Shown here: piece by piece, positions 1-9,364 of the stretch
Layout of the letters: each line of letters begins with the position of its first letter
Position numbering within the stretch: position 1 is the first letter of the stretch
Assembly (NCBI GenBank): GCA_017416145.1
Contig: JAFQDD010000001.1
Span: forward strand, 124,001 to 188,000
Length of the DNA stretch: 64,000 bases
DNA from: Spirochaetaceae bacterium
Lineage (GTDB): Bacteria > Spirochaetota > Spirochaetia > Treponematales > Treponemataceae
Direction: 5' to 3'
The notes under the pieces: model-generated
What the model saw: only the letters and a program-made list of their open reading frames with translations
The model's database searches: none
What the model was told of the DNA's origin: nothing
Made by a program: the position numbers and the translations under genes

Positions 1-1043
1 TTTTGGATGAAGCTGGAGCTTATGCTTTTATCCACAGAGAAAATAATACTGAGATTGTAATCGACAAAAAGCAAATCGAAAAAATTGTGGCAAAAATCGC
101 TAAAGTTCCCATTCAAGCTGTTACATCAAATCAAAAAAACAAATTGCAAAATCTTGAAAAAGAGCTTAATTCCAAGGTTTTTGGGCAAGAAAAAGCAATT
201 TCTGAAATCGTAAAATCAATAAAAAGAGCTCGAGCTGGTTTTGGTGGAAAAGATAAACCTGCAAGTATCTTTTTGTTTGTTGGCTCTTCTGGAGTTGGTA
301 AAACCGAATTGGCCAAGACCCTTGCTTCTTCTCTGGATTTTCCACTTTTACGCTTTGATATGAGCGAATATCAAGAAAAGCATAGCGTTAGCCGTTTTAT
401 TGGGTCTCCTCCGGGGTACGTGGGCTTTGAAGAAGGCGGAATCCTCACAAAAAGTCTTAGAAAAAATCCTTATAGCGTGGTTTTGTTTGATGAAATTGAA
501 AAAGCCCACCAAGACATTTGCAATGTGCTTTTGCAAGTAATGGATTATGGGATTTTAACTGATAATCAAGGTAAACAAGCAGATTTTAGAAATGCCATTA
601 TCATTTTTACAAGTAACGCTGGAAGCAAAGATGTGGACAAAAATTACATTGGTTTTGGAAAATCTTCCTATGGAAACGAGGCTATGCTAGATGCTGTAAA
701 AACCACATTTTCTCCAGAATTTAGAAATCGCTTAGATGGAGTGATTGCTTTTAATGGTTTAAATCTTGAGCTGATAAATGCCATTGTTGCAAAAGAACTT
801 AAAGAAATAGAAAAAACTTTGAAAGAAAAGCATATTGAACTTAAGGTTTCAAAATCTTGTATTGAGTATTTGGCAAAGGAAAGCTATTCAGAAGAGTACG
901 GGGCAAGGAATGTAAAACGCATAATCGAAGAAAAGATTACTTCTGTTTTAGTTGATGAAGTGCTTTTTGGAAAGCTAGTTGATGGTGGAAAAGCAAATAT
1001 TTCTTATAGCGAAAAAACTGGTATTCGATTTAAGTATTTATAA
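1..1043 (+). CDS. clpA: ATP-dependent Clp protease ATP-binding subunit, ClpA-type (3' part)
   Basis: This is the C-terminal 347 or so residues of a Hsp100/Clp AAA+ unfoldase that feeds proteins into the ClpP chamber in the cytoplasm. The reading frame is already open at base 1, so the N-terminal domain and first AAA+ module lie upstream of the window. The visible part is the second AAA+ module. It has Walker A GSSGVGKT near visible residue 95, Walker B VVLFDEIEKA, the pore-loop signature GSPPGYVGFEEGG, and a C-terminal D2-small domain. An IGF tripeptide near residue 217 fits the ClpP-docking loop. Module sequence and spacing resemble ClpA more than ClpB or ClpC, but the diagnostic N-terminus is missing, so the subtype is not certain. 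The next gene has its own -10 box directly after this stop codon. Confidence 0.92.
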   Translation, partial: LDEAGAYAFIHRENNTEIVIDKKQIEKIVAKIAKVPIQAVTSNQKNKLQNLEKELNSKVFGQEKAISEIVKSIKRARAGFGGKDKPASIFLFVGSSGVGKTELAKTLASSLDFPLLRFDMSEYQEKHSVSRFIGSPPGYVGFEEGGILTKSLRKNPYSVVLFDEIEKAHQDICNVLLQVMDYGILTDNQGKQADFRNAIIIFTSNAGSKDVDKNYIGFGKSSYGNEAMLDAVKTTFSPEFRNRLDGVIAFNGLNLELINAIVAKELKEIEKTLKEKHIELKVSKSCIEYLAKESYSEEYGARNVKRIIEEKITSVLVDEVLFGKLVDGGKANISYSEKTGIRFKYL

Positions 1044-1070
1044 TTTTTGTGGAACTCACTAGGGAAAATG

Positions 1071-1079
1071 TGATATAAT
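1071..1079 (+). promoter_or_regulatory. Extended -10 promoter, leaderless type
   Basis: TGATATAAT is an extended -10 element (TG, one base, TATAAT). Only 7 nt separate it from the ATG at 1087. Transcription should therefore start at or within one or two bases of the start codon. No Shine-Dalgarno-like purine run lies between them. This is inferred from sequence only. Confidence 0.55.
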
Positions 1080-1086
1080 CTATTTT

Positions 1087-1359
1087 ATGAATAACGCTAT
1101 TGTAACCGTGGTTGGAACAGACCAAGTTGGTATTATTGCCAAAGTAAGTAATTTTTTGTCAGAAAAGCAAATTAACATTGCTGATATTAGCCAGACTATT
1201 TTATCTGGAAATTTTGTAATGATGATGATGGTAGATTTAAGTTCTAGTGCCGTTTCTATTGATGTTTTGCGAAAAGAAATGGATGAGCTTGGAGAAAAAC
1301 TCAATGTGGAAATCAACATTATGCACGAAAGAGTTTTCTCTGCAATGCACAGAGTTTAG
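1087..1359 (+). CDS. ACT domain-containing protein (UPF0237 type)
   Basis: This 90-residue protein is essentially a single ACT domain, beginning with the typical strand IVTVVGTDQVGIIAKVS followed by a helix. Stand-alone ACT proteins of this family are usually thought to bind small ligands such as amino acids. The true role of this family is not established. It lies 25 bases upstream of the UPF0210 gene, and the pairing of these two families is a recurrent neighbourhood in bacteria (established knowledge), which suggests joint function. The ATG is chosen because an extended -10 box ends 7 nt before it and nothing upstream is compatible. The family call is confident and the biochemical role is unknown. 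Confidence 0.9.
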   Translation: MNNAIVTVVGTDQVGIIAKVSNFLSEKQINIADISQTILSGNFVMMMMVDLSSSAVSIDVLRKEMDELGEKLNVEINIMHERVFSAMHRV

Positions 1360-1384
1360 TTTAATATCAAAAAGTTGGTAAATT

Positions 1385-2746
1385 ATGATTTTTACTTCTA
1401 ATGAAATTCAAGAAACTGTAAATATGTTTAAACATCATAAACTTGATGTTAGAGCTATAACTATGGGAATCTCTTTGCGAGATTGTGCTTGTTCTAGTGG
1501 AAAAGAAAGCCGTCAGCGAATAAAGGATAAAATCCGCCGTTACGCTGGGAAACTTGTGGAAACTGGAAAGGCTATTGAATCTGAATTCGGCGTACCAATT
1601 ATCAACAAGCGAATTGCTGTAACTCCAATTTCTTTGGTGGCAGAACCTTCTGAAGCAACTTCTTATGTGGAATGGGCTATTACTTTGGACGAACTTGCAT
1701 CAGAACTTGGGGTTGATTTTATCGGTGGATTTTCAGCTCTTGTGCAAAAGGGCATGACAGAAGGTGATAAAAAACTAATTGCTTCTATTCCAGAGGCTTT
1801 GGCTGTAACAAATCGAGTTTGTTCTTCTATCAATTTGGGAACTTCCAAAAACGGCATAAATATGGATGCTGTAAAATTGATGGGTAGCACTATCAAAGAA
1901 ACAGCTCTTCGCACAAAGGACAAAGACGGACTTGGTTGTGCAAAACTTGTAGTTTTCTGCAACGCTCCAGAGGATAATCCATTTATGGCAGGAGCCTTTC
2001 ATGGTCCTGGAGAAGGAGAAGCTGTTTTAAGTGTTGGAGTTTCTGGTCCAGGCGTTGTAAAAGCAGCTTGTGAAGACTACAAAGGTGAGCCAATTCACGT
2101 GGTGGCAGAAGGCATAAAGAAAACAGCTTTTAAGATTACTCGAATGGGGCAACTTGTGGGAACAGAGGCTGCTCGTCGTCTTGGAGTGGATTTTGGGATT
2201 TTGGATTTGTCTCTTGCCCCTACTCCAGAAGTTGGAGACTCTGTGGCTCGTATTTTGGAAGAGCTTGGCATTGAAAGTGCAGGAGCTCCTGGCAGTACCG
2301 CAGCCCTTGCAATGCTTACAGATATGGTAAAAAAAGGTGGCGTAATGGCAAGTCCTGCAGTTGGTGGCCTTTCTGGAGCTTTTATCCCAGTTTCAGAAGA
2401 CGAAGGAATGATTGACGCTGTTAGAAAAGGTTCTATATCACTTGAAAAACTAGAAGCCATGACTTGCGTTTGTTCTGTTGGTCTTGATATGATTGCGATT
2501 CCAGGAGACACTCCTGATACCACAATTAGCGGAATAATCGCTGATGAAATGGCAATTGGTATGGTAAACAACAAAACCACAGCTGTTCGTGTAATTCCAG
2601 TTCCTGGAAAAGGCGTTGGCGAATGGGTAGAATTTGGAGGACTTTTAGGCGGTGCTCCAATTATGAAAGTGTCTAACTTCGGTTGTGCAGACTTTATAAA
2701 TCGTGGCGGAAGAATACCAGCTCCAATCCACAGTTTTAGAAATTAG
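1385..2746 (+). CDS. UPF0210 / PFL-like family protein
   Basis: This 453-residue protein belongs to the UPF0210 (DUF711) family, whose fold resembles the ten-stranded barrel of pyruvate formate-lyase and ribonucleotide reductase. Its length matches the family. Family-like segments include the [11 protein letters not shown] stretch, the Gly-rich [12 protein letters not shown] stretch and a C-terminal [12 protein letters not shown] stretch. No glycyl-radical signature is recognised, so a PFL reaction is not implied. It follows the ACT gene by 25 bases and ends just before a strong terminator, so the two probably form one transcript. The function of the family is not known. Confidence 0.9.
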   Translation: MIFTSNEIQETVNMFKHHKLDVRAITMGISLRDCACSSGKESRQRIKDKIRRYAGKLVETGKAIESEFGVPIINKRIAVTPISLVAEPSEATSYVEWAITLDELASELGVDFIGGFSALVQKGMTEGDKKLIASIPEALAVTNRVCSSINLGTSKNGINMDAVKLMGSTIKETALRTKDKDGLGCAKLVVFCNAPEDNPFMAGAFHGPGEGEAVLSVGVSGPGVVKAACEDYKGEPIHVVAEGIKKTAFKITRMGQLVGTEAARRLGVDFGILDLSLAPTPEVGDSVARILEELGIESAGAPGSTAALAMLTDMVKKGGVMASPAVGGLSGAFIPVSEDEGMIDAVRKGSISLEKLEAMTCVCSVGLDMIAIPGDTPDTTISGIIADEMAIGMVNNKTTAVRVIPVPGKGVGEWVEFGGLLGGAPIMKVSNFGCADFINRGGRIPAPIHSFRN

Positions 2747-2757
2747 AAATCTTATAA

Positions 2758-2797
2758 AAAAAGCCCAAAGAACTAAAAAAAACTCTTTGGGCTTTTT
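2758..2797. terminator. Bidirectional rho-independent terminator
   Basis: A perfect 14-bp inverted repeat (2758-2771 with 2784-2797) carries A-runs and T-runs on its outer arms, so it can end transcription in both directions. It separates the UPF0210 gene from the convergent beta-galactosidase gene. Confidence 0.9.
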
Positions 2798-2811
2798 ACC
2801 TTTTTAAGAAA

Positions 2812-5800
2812 CTACCAGATGTAGAACTCTGTTTCGTAAGTTCCAGGTCTTACTCTGTATTGTTCAAGAGTATCCGGTCCACAAACACCAGTTCCAACCC
2901 CACGATGAGCTAAGTCTAGAATCAAAACATAGTATCCATTTTCTCCTTGGGTTAAATCCACAAGTTCATTTCTGTGTTCACATTTCCACAAATCCTTTGT
3001 AGAATATTTTGAATAATTCCAGCCAAAGTTTTTGCGAGATTGAATGTGTATTTCTTCTCCAGAAGCTGATTTTAAGCACAAATATTTTGTTCCAATGCGA
3101 GTTCCGTTTTCTTGTGGCACAATGTATGGAACTTCCAATTCGTCTGCTTTCAAAGAATATAATCCTCGATGGGCAGAAAATTGTCTATCATTGTAACATT
3201 CGTGAGGTCCTTGACCGTACCAAGTTACAGAATCAAAGTTTTTAGGAATTTCCATTTGGATTCCAGCCCGAGGGAATTCTTTCATAGAATCATGCAAATT
3301 GAAAATCACGTTGATTTTTGAACCAGTTTTGGATTTTCCGATTTGCACAGTTTCTTTTTTGATTTCGCAAGTTGCAAGTTTGTTGCTTTCTTTTCCATCA
3401 TCCCCAGACCAAATCTCAAAACAATTTTCTGTTGGGCTAATGATTTTTGCATTTGGTAAATCATTTTTTAGCCAAGAAACAATTGGTCTAATTAAAATCC
3501 ATTCTGGCAAATTATCAAAAGAAAACATTGGAATTTGTCGTTTTATACATTCGTTTTCGATAATTCCTCTGAAAATTGTTGGAGTGAAAACTTCTGAAAC
3601 TGATTTTTCTTGAAGTTCACGAGCAAAAGCACATTGTGGATTTTTATCACTTTGGGATTTTTCATATTCTGAAAAACACAATTCTTCTTGAAGGATGAAT
3701 TCCTCTTCAGAAATCACAGCTGGGTCAAATTTTTCTTGTTTTCCTTTGGAAAAACTTAATTTTAGCACAAGTTCTTTTCCATCAAGATTTTTTATGTAAT
3801 CTGAAATTGGCAAAAAGATTTCTGCTTTTTCATCTGGTAAAATATCAGGACAGTTGATTTTTCCAGATTTTATAACTTCTCCATTTTTTAGCAAAGTCCA
3901 GTTGATTTGAATACCTTTTAGGCTAGAATAATCAAATCGGTTATGGATTTCAAATTTCTCCTGAAGTGGAAGAATACCTTTTACTAAAATTGGTGAAAAA
4001 AGTTTTTTGCACTCGGCTAAAACTGGTTTTGGTGATTGGTCTGGAAAAGTGATTCCGTTTAAGCAAAAATCGTAATCGCTTGGAGCATCCCCAAAATCTC
4101 CACCGTATTTCCAAAAGCTTCCACCTTGAGGTTTGCCCCTTTCAGTTGATTTTGGAGTTTCTGCATAGATTCCTTGGTCAATCCAGTCCCAAATAAAGCC
4201 CCCTTGTAAGCCTTTGTGAGAATAAATTGCTTCCCAGTAATCGCTTAAAGAACCGTTTGCATTTCCCATGGCGTGAGAATATTCACACATAATTAGTGGG
4301 CGAGAATCTTCAACTGTGTCTGCGTATTTTGTAATCAAATCAATTGGTGGATACATTGGGGCAATCAAGTCGGTTAAATCTTTTCCCCGAGCAAGAGTTT
4401 CTAAAGTTGGATCTCCTTGTGTTTTTTCTGGACGAATAAAGCCCTCATAATGAACAAGTCGGGTTGTATCAACTCGGCGAAGCCAAGCAACTGCCGCAGT
4501 TTGATTTTGTCCGTCTCCACTTTCATTTCCCAAAGACCAACCAAAAATTGAAACGTGATTTTTATCTCGGCGAACCATTCGCATAATTCGTTCTAAATAA
4601 CTTTGCGTCCAAATATCACTTCGACACATACAATCATAATAGGCGTGATTTTCGATATTTGCTTCGTCTAAAAGCAAGATTCCGTATCTGTCACAAAGTT
4701 GATACCAACGTTCGTCGTCTGGATAATGACAAGTTCTTACTGCATTGAAGTTGTGATTTTTGAGCAGTTCCAAATCCTTTAGCATATTTGAAAGAGGAAT
4801 TGTTTTTCCAAATTTTTCGTGATGTTCGTGGCGATTTACACCTTTTATGTAAACCATTTTTTTGTTAATTAAAAGTTCGCGATTTTTTACTTCTACAGAT
4901 TTAAAACCTGTGGTAAAAGCAGTGGCTTCTAAAAGTTTGTCTTCATCAAACAAAGCAACTGTAACAACGTAAAGATTTGGATTTTCGTGGCTCCACAATT
5001 TTGCCTTTTTGATTTTTATATCTTTTTCAAAAATATTTTGGTTTACACGATAATTAAATGGAACTTTTTCATCACCCTCTGCAACCATTTTTCCAAGTTT
5101 CGGATTTTCTAAAGAATTTTCAAGTTCAAAAACTTGATATTTGATTGTTCTAAAGAAATTATCGTTTTCTTGATTTGTGCGTCTTGTAACGATTTTGTCT
5201 GGTTCTGACATTCCCATTGTAACTTTTAGCGGAATTGTAGAGTCTGCTTGTAATAAAGGTTTGGAAGATTTTTCGATTTTTTTATAATCGTCAATATAGG
5301 AAAGAGTTTCCACATCCTGAATAAAAGTGTTTGCTGTTGTGTAAAGATAAACACTTCTGTGAATGCCTCCAAACCACCACTGATCTTGGTCTTCTACAAA
5401 ACTTGCGTCGCTATAGCGGATAACTTTTAGAGCAATAGAAACAGGGATTTCTCCATTGAGTGAAAAATCAAGATATGGGCTAATCTCAAACTCGCAAGGT
5501 AATCTAGTATCTTTTGAGATTCCAACTTCCACACCGTTTATAAAAACTTGCACAACGCTTTCAGCAGAGCCAATATGCAAAACAACTCGTCGATTATTCC
5601 AACTGGCAGGAATAGTTGTGTCTAAGCGATATAAACCTGTGGGATTTTTTTCTGGCACGTTTGGTGGCAAAATATCAAAAGGCATTTGCACATTTGTGTA
5701 ATGAGGAAAATCATAGCCTTGTAAAGTCCAAGTGCCAGGAACGTTAATTTTGTCCCAAGATGCACAATCATAATTTGGAATTGTCCAATTTTTATATTTT

Positions 5801-6054
5801 TCTTCTGAATCTTTTGTAGGATTTTCAATCAATGAAAAATTCCAACTACCGTCAAGAAGTTTTACATAATTACTTTTAGTTGCAATAGTTGAAACACTTT
5901 CTTTGTCAGAAAGATTCTCGATTCCTAAAGCACATTCATTTGCAGCTTCTTCTATAGAAGAATATGGGAGAAGATGACTTCTCATAGGAAGGCGATTTAT
6001 GCCCTGGATTTCTGGTGATTCCCAGAAGTTTTTTACAAAATTGTGGTTAATCAT
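2812..6054 (-). CDS. lacZ: Beta-galactosidase, glycoside hydrolase family 2
   Basis: This 1080-residue enzyme has the length and layout of LacZ: jelly-roll sugar-binding domain, Ig-like domain, TIM barrel, second Ig-like domain and a C-terminal beta-sandwich. The acid/base Glu is E511 in WSLGNESGDG and the nucleophile is E591 in MCEYSHAMGN. The ENHAYYDCM segment and the KGVNRHEHHEKFG strand are also typical. There is no signal peptide, so it should hydrolyse lactose or other beta-galactosides in the cytoplasm. It is transcribed divergently from a CUT1 sugar importer, which probably supplies its substrate. A TATAAA box with an upstream TG lies 8 nt before the ATG and no Shine-Dalgarno is visible, so the mRNA may be leaderless. 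It could also act on plant galactosides. Confidence 0.95.
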   Translation of the reverse strand: MINHNFVKNFWESPEIQGINRLPMRSHLLPYSSIEEAANECALGIENLSDKESVSTIATKSNYVKLLDGSWNFSLIENPTKDSEEKYKNWTIPNYDCASWDKINVPGTWTLQGYDFPHYTNVQMPFDILPPNVPEKNPTGLYRLDTTIPASWNNRRVVLHIGSAESVVQVFINGVEVGISKDTRLPCEFEISPYLDFSLNGEIPVSIALKVIRYSDASFVEDQDQWWFGGIHRSVYLYTTANTFIQDVETLSYIDDYKKIEKSSKPLLQADSTIPLKVTMGMSEPDKIVTRRTNQENDNFFRTIKYQVFELENSLENPKLGKMVAEGDEKVPFNYRVNQNIFEKDIKIKKAKLWSHENPNLYVVTVALFDEDKLLEATAFTTGFKSVEVKNRELLINKKMVYIKGVNRHEHHEKFGKTIPLSNMLKDLELLKNHNFNAVRTCHYPDDERWYQLCDRYGILLLDEANIENHAYYDCMCRSDIWTQSYLERIMRMVRRDKNHVSIFGWSLGNESGDGQNQTAAVAWLRRVDTTRLVHYEGFIRPEKTQGDPTLETLARGKDLTDLIAPMYPPIDLITKYADTVEDSRPLIMCEYSHAMGNANGSLSDYWEAIYSHKGLQGGFIWDWIDQGIYAETPKSTERGKPQGGSFWKYGGDFGDAPSDYDFCLNGITFPDQSPKPVLAECKKLFSPILVKGILPLQEKFEIHNRFDYSSLKGIQINWTLLKNGEVIKSGKINCPDILPDEKAEIFLPISDYIKNLDGKELVLKLSFSKGKQEKFDPAVISEEEFILQEELCFSEYEKSQSDKNPQCAFARELQEKSVSEVFTPTIFRGIIENECIKRQIPMFSFDNLPEWILIRPIVSWLKNDLPNAKIISPTENCFEIWSGDDGKESNKLATCEIKKETVQIGKSKTGSKINVIFNLHDSMKEFPRAGIQMEIPKNFDSVTWYGQGPHECYNDRQFSAHRGLYSLKADELEVPYIVPQENGTRIGTKYLCLKSASGEEIHIQSRKNFGWNYSKYSTKDLWKCEHRNELVDLTQGENGYYVLILDLAHRGVGTGVCGPDTLEQYRVRPGTYETEFYIW

Positions 6055-6062
6055 AGAATTAT

Positions 6063-6071
6063 TTTATATCA
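6063..6071 (-). promoter_or_regulatory. Extended -10 of lacZ, leaderless type
   Basis: On the minus strand TGATATAAA lies 8 nt before the lacZ ATG. The predicted transcript start falls at or next to the start codon, and there is no ribosome binding site. Confidence 0.5.
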
Positions 6072-6089
6072 AAAAATCCTAAAAGAAAG

Positions 6090-6109
6090 GTATTTAAATA
6101 CTAGTATTT
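6090..6109. promoter_or_regulatory. Overlapping palindromes, candidate operator
   Basis: GTATTTAAATACTAGTATTT contains two perfect overlapping palindromes: a 12-mer (6090-6101) and a 14-mer (6096-6109). They share the central AAATAC arm. The site lies just upstream of the lacZ -10 and between the divergent lacZ and sugar-transport genes. A sugar-responsive repressor or activator could bind here. The binding protein is unknown. Confidence 0.45.
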
Positions 6110-6216
6110 TTGTCTCTTTCTTTTTGGGAAATCTGACTTACAATTTTATTTAGATGAGGCAAAAGTTGCTATCATTAAATGAAAAGTTTTTATAGAGGTA
6201 CAAAAGGAGGTCATCT

Positions 6217-7512
6217 ATGAAAAAAAGATTAGTTGCTATAGCTCTTATAGCTGTTGCAATTTTAGGAATTTTCACTTCTTGTGAAAAAAAGGAAGTTGCA
6301 GTTGATCCAAACGCACCAGTAAAATTAACAGTTTGGTGTTGGGATCCTACATTTAACATTTACGCAATGAATGAAGCTGCAAAGATTTATGCAAAAGATC
6401 ATCCAAATGTGGAAGTTGAAGTTGTAGAAACACCTTGGGAAGATTTACAACAAAAACTAATCACATCACTATCTGCAAACACAACAGAAAATTTGCCAGA
6501 TATTATCCTATGCCAAGATAATGCAATTCAAAAGAATTTACAAAACTATCCAAAAGCATTCTTGCCTTTAGACGGAAAAGTTGATTTAACTCAATTTGCT
6601 GAATTCAAAGTAAATTATGGTGAAATGAACGGTAAAAAATACAGTGTTCCATTTGATAATGGTGCAACAGCTACATTCCTTCGCCGTGATATTATCGAAG
6701 CCGCTGGTCTAAAAATCGAAGATTTTAACGATATTACTTGGGATAGATTCAACGAACTTGGAAAAATCGTAAAAGAAAAAACAGGTCATGCTTTGATTTC
6801 TTACGTTGGAAATGAACCAGACTGTATTATGATTATGCTACAAAGTTGTGGTGTTTGGATGTTCGACGAAAGTGGAAAACCATACATTGCAAATAATGAC
6901 GTTCTAAAAAAAGCAGTTTCTATCTACGCACAAATGATTAAAGACGGAACTTGTGAAACTGTAACAGATTGGAATGCTTATGTTGCAAGTATTAACAGTG
7001 GTTCTGTAGCAGGAACAATCAACGGTTGTTGGATGGTTGGTTCAATTTGTGCTCAAGCTGACCAAGCTGGAAAATGGGCTATTGTAAACACTCCAAAAAT
7101 CTCAAATGTTCCTTCTGCTGTAAACTACTCAAATCAAGGTGGTTCAAGCTGGATGGTAATGGCAAACTCAAAAAATCCTGATGTAGCTATGGACTTCTTA
7201 GGTTCTACATTTGGTGGAAGCAAAGAATTATACGAAACAATTCTTCCATCATCTGGAGCAATCGCAACTTGGTTACCAGCTGCTTCTTCAACAGTTTACG
7301 ACCAACCAAACGCTTTCTTCGGAAACCAAAAAATCTACAAAGACATCGTTGAATATTCTGGAAAGATTCCACAAGTAAAATACGGTGCATTCAACTACGA
7401 AGCTCGTGATGCTATCGGTGTTGCAATGGCTGATATTCTATCTGGAAAGAAAACTATTGATGAAGCTATGAAAGATGCTCAAAAGAATATTGAATTCTTA
7501 ATGGGTTATTAA
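6217..7512 (+). CDS. Sugar ABC transporter substrate-binding lipoprotein (CUT1)
   Basis: This 431-residue periplasmic binding protein belongs to the extracellular solute-binding family 1 (MalE-like). The N-terminus has a lysine-rich start, a hydrophobic core and a lipobox-like FTSC, so it should be a lipoprotein with acylated Cys22. The mature part begins VKLTVWCWDP and shows the family's DIILCQDNA and GGSSWMV segments. It heads an operon with two CUT1 permeases. No ATPase gene is present, as is usual when a shared MsiK/UgpC-type ATPase is encoded elsewhere. An excellent AGGAGG lies 6 nt before the ATG. The divergent beta-galactosidase suggests a lactose, galactoside or galacto-oligosaccharide ligand, which is an inference. 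Confidence 0.93.
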   Translation: MKKRLVAIALIAVAILGIFTSCEKKEVAVDPNAPVKLTVWCWDPTFNIYAMNEAAKIYAKDHPNVEVEVVETPWEDLQQKLITSLSANTTENLPDIILCQDNAIQKNLQNYPKAFLPLDGKVDLTQFAEFKVNYGEMNGKKYSVPFDNGATATFLRRDIIEAAGLKIEDFNDITWDRFNELGKIVKEKTGHALISYVGNEPDCIMIMLQSCGVWMFDESGKPYIANNDVLKKAVSIYAQMIKDGTCETVTDWNAYVASINSGSVAGTINGCWMVGSICAQADQAGKWAIVNTPKISNVPSAVNYSNQGGSSWMVMANSKNPDVAMDFLGSTFGGSKELYETILPSSGAIATWLPAASSTVYDQPNAFFGNQKIYKDIVEYSGKIPQVKYGAFNYEARDAIGVAMADILSGKKTIDEAMKDAQKNIEFLMGY

Positions 7513-7519
7513 GCAAAAA

Positions 7520-7556
7520 AATCTTGTTGTGAGTTTCCTATGCCTCACAACAAGAT
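7520..7556 (+). promoter_or_regulatory. Intercistronic hairpin after the binding-protein gene
   Basis: AATCTTGTTGTGAG and CTCACAACAAGATT form a perfect 14-bp stem with a short loop. The T-run needed for termination is absent. In malE-malF-like operons such stems protect the binding-protein mRNA and lower permease expression. That role here is an inference from position. Confidence 0.75.
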
Positions 7557-7588
7557 TTCACCGTAAACAATTAAAAATGGAAAAAATC

Positions 7589-8467
7589 ATGAGTAAATTA
7601 ACACTTGAAATGAAATATAAACGAGCAGGTTGGTTCTTTGTTCTTCCTGCTGCTTTATTGATTTTTGTAATGAGTTTCTACCCAATGATTGAAGCTTTTA
7701 TTCTTTCATTAAAAGCTGGGCTTGGAAACAATTTACAATTTGCTGGATTAAGAAATTATATACGACTTTTTCATGATGAAAGATTTCTAGCTGCGGTTGG
7801 AAATGTAATTATTTATTTTATTTTTCAAGTTCCAATTATGCTTTTTACAGCACTAATTTTGGCTTGTATTTTAAATGATAAAAAACTTAAGTTTAAAGGT
7901 TTTTTCAGAACCTTAATATTTTTACCTTGTGCAACTTCTCTTGTTTCATCTGCATTGATTTTCAAATCACTCTTTGCATTAGATGGACTTGTAAATACAT
8001 TATTGTTGAATTGGGGATTTTTAACAAGCCCAAAAAACTGGTTAGCTGACCCATTTTGGGCAAGAGCTGTTATTGTCCTAACAATCACTTGGCGTTGGAC
8101 TGGTTATAACACAGTTTTCTTTTTAGCTGGACTACAAAATATTGAAGGAAGCATTTACGAAGCAGCGTATATCGACGGAGCAAATCCTGTTCAAGTTTTC
8201 TTCAAAATCACGTTACCACAACTAAAACCTGTAATTCTTTTAACTGCAATTATGTCTACAAACGGTACATTACAGTTATTTGACGAAGTAAAAAATATAA
8301 CAGGTGGTGGACCTGGAAATGCAACGCTGACAATTTCTCAATACATTTACGATTTGTCCTTTGTGTATAATCCACAATTTGGATATGCAGCCACAGTATC
8401 TTATGCAATTCTTATTTTAGTTGCAATTTTATCCTTTATTCAATTAAAGATAGGAGATAAAGAATAA
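7589..8467 (+). CDS. Sugar ABC transporter permease, MalF-type
   Basis: This inner-membrane permease has about six transmembrane segments and the CUT1 EAA loop EAAYIDGANPVQVFFKITLPQ, which docks on the ATPase. An in-frame GTG at 7529 lies inside the intercistronic hairpin and is rejected. ATG 7589 (292 residues) follows a weak GGAAAA and gives the normal MalF-like N-terminus MSKLTLEMKYKRAGWFF. ATG 7577 is the alternative. The weak ribosome site fits lower expression than the binding protein upstream. The stop codon overlaps the next start by one base (TAATG), so translation is coupled. Confidence 0.9.
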   Translation: MSKLTLEMKYKRAGWFFVLPAALLIFVMSFYPMIEAFILSLKAGLGNNLQFAGLRNYIRLFHDERFLAAVGNVIIYFIFQVPIMLFTALILACILNDKKLKFKGFFRTLIFLPCATSLVSSALIFKSLFALDGLVNTLLLNWGFLTSPKNWLADPFWARAVIVLTITWRWTGYNTVFFLAGLQNIEGSIYEAAYIDGANPVQVFFKITLPQLKPVILLTAIMSTNGTLQLFDEVKNITGGGPGNATLTISQYIYDLSFVYNPQFGYAATVSYAILILVAILSFIQLKIGDKE

Positions 8468-9309
8468 TGACAGCAGAAAACGAATCAAAAAAATTTATAC
8501 GTCGTTCCACGCGAGGCGTTATTTTAGAATATGCGTTTATCATAATATTCTGTTTGTTTTCAGTATTTCCATTTTATTGGATGCTAGTTGGAGCAACAAA
8601 TCAAAGTGCAGACGTTGTTACAGGAAAACTTACTTTTGGCACATACTTATTTGAAAATATCAAAACAATGATAAAAACTCTAAATGTGGGTAGAGCATTT
8701 TGGAATTCTTTAAGAACAACACTTATCCAAACCGTTTTAAGCATCATGGTTTGTTCTATGGCTGGATACGGATTCCAAATCTATCGTGATAAAGGGAAAG
8801 ACAGATTGATGAAGATTCTTCTTCTTTCAATGATGATTCCTTTTGCTACAACAATGGTTCCTTTGTTTAAAATGTTTAGTAAAATACATTTATTAAACAC
8901 AACCTTGGGGTTTGTTTTGCCAAGTATCTCAACAGCCTTTTTGATTTTCTTCTTTAGACAAAACTCTATGTCATTTCCGATAGAAACAATCCAAGCAGCC
9001 CGAGTTGATGGATTAAGCGAATTTATGATTTATTGTCGAGTTTATCTTCCAATTATGAAACCAACTTTTGCTGCGGCTGCAATCGTAACATTTATGAACG
9101 GCTGGAACAATTATTTGTGGCCTTTAATCGTTATGCAAAGCCAAAAAATGCAAACTATGCCCCTTTTAGTTACTGGATTAACTTCTGGATATGTAACAGA
9201 TTACGGACTTTTAATGCTCTGTGTTACAATTATGACGCTTCCAACTGTACTAATATTCTTCACACAACAAAAACGCTTTGTTGAAGGAATTATTGGTTCT
9301 GTAAAATAA
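8467..9309 (+). CDS. Sugar ABC transporter permease, MalG-type
   Basis: This 280-residue inner-membrane protein is the second CUT1 permease. It has six predicted membrane segments and the EAA loop QAARVDGLSEFMIYCRVYLPIMKP region near residue 180. The C-terminus ends KRFVEGIIGSVK, the usual MalG-family tail. Its ATG overlaps the stop of the preceding permease. It closes the three-gene operon and is followed by a terminator. Together with its partner it forms the membrane channel for the sugar bound by the lipoprotein at 6217. Confidence 0.93.
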   Translation: MTAENESKKFIRRSTRGVILEYAFIIIFCLFSVFPFYWMLVGATNQSADVVTGKLTFGTYLFENIKTMIKTLNVGRAFWNSLRTTLIQTVLSIMVCSMAGYGFQIYRDKGKDRLMKILLLSMMIPFATTMVPLFKMFSKIHLLNTTLGFVLPSISTAFLIFFFRQNSMSFPIETIQAARVDGLSEFMIYCRVYLPIMKPTFAAAAIVTFMNGWNNYLWPLIVMQSQKMQTMPLLVTGLTSGYVTDYGLLMLCVTIMTLPTVLIFFTQQKRFVEGIIGSVK

Positions 9310-9328
9310 ACTTCCTCCTCTGAATTTT

Positions 9329-9364
9329 CTGTGCATTGGCAAATCGCCTTTGCACAGTTTTTTT
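9329..9364 (+). terminator. Terminator of the sugar ABC operon
   Basis: CTGTGCA (9329-9335) pairs with TGCACAG (9351-9357), with an inner GGC/GCC pairing, followed by seven T. The T-run touches the stop codon of the convergent response-regulator gene. Confidence 0.85.

Noticed and set aside
7529-7588. Upstream GTG start for the first permease.
   Set aside because: It lies within the 14-bp intercistronic hairpin, has no ribosome site and adds an atypical N-terminus.
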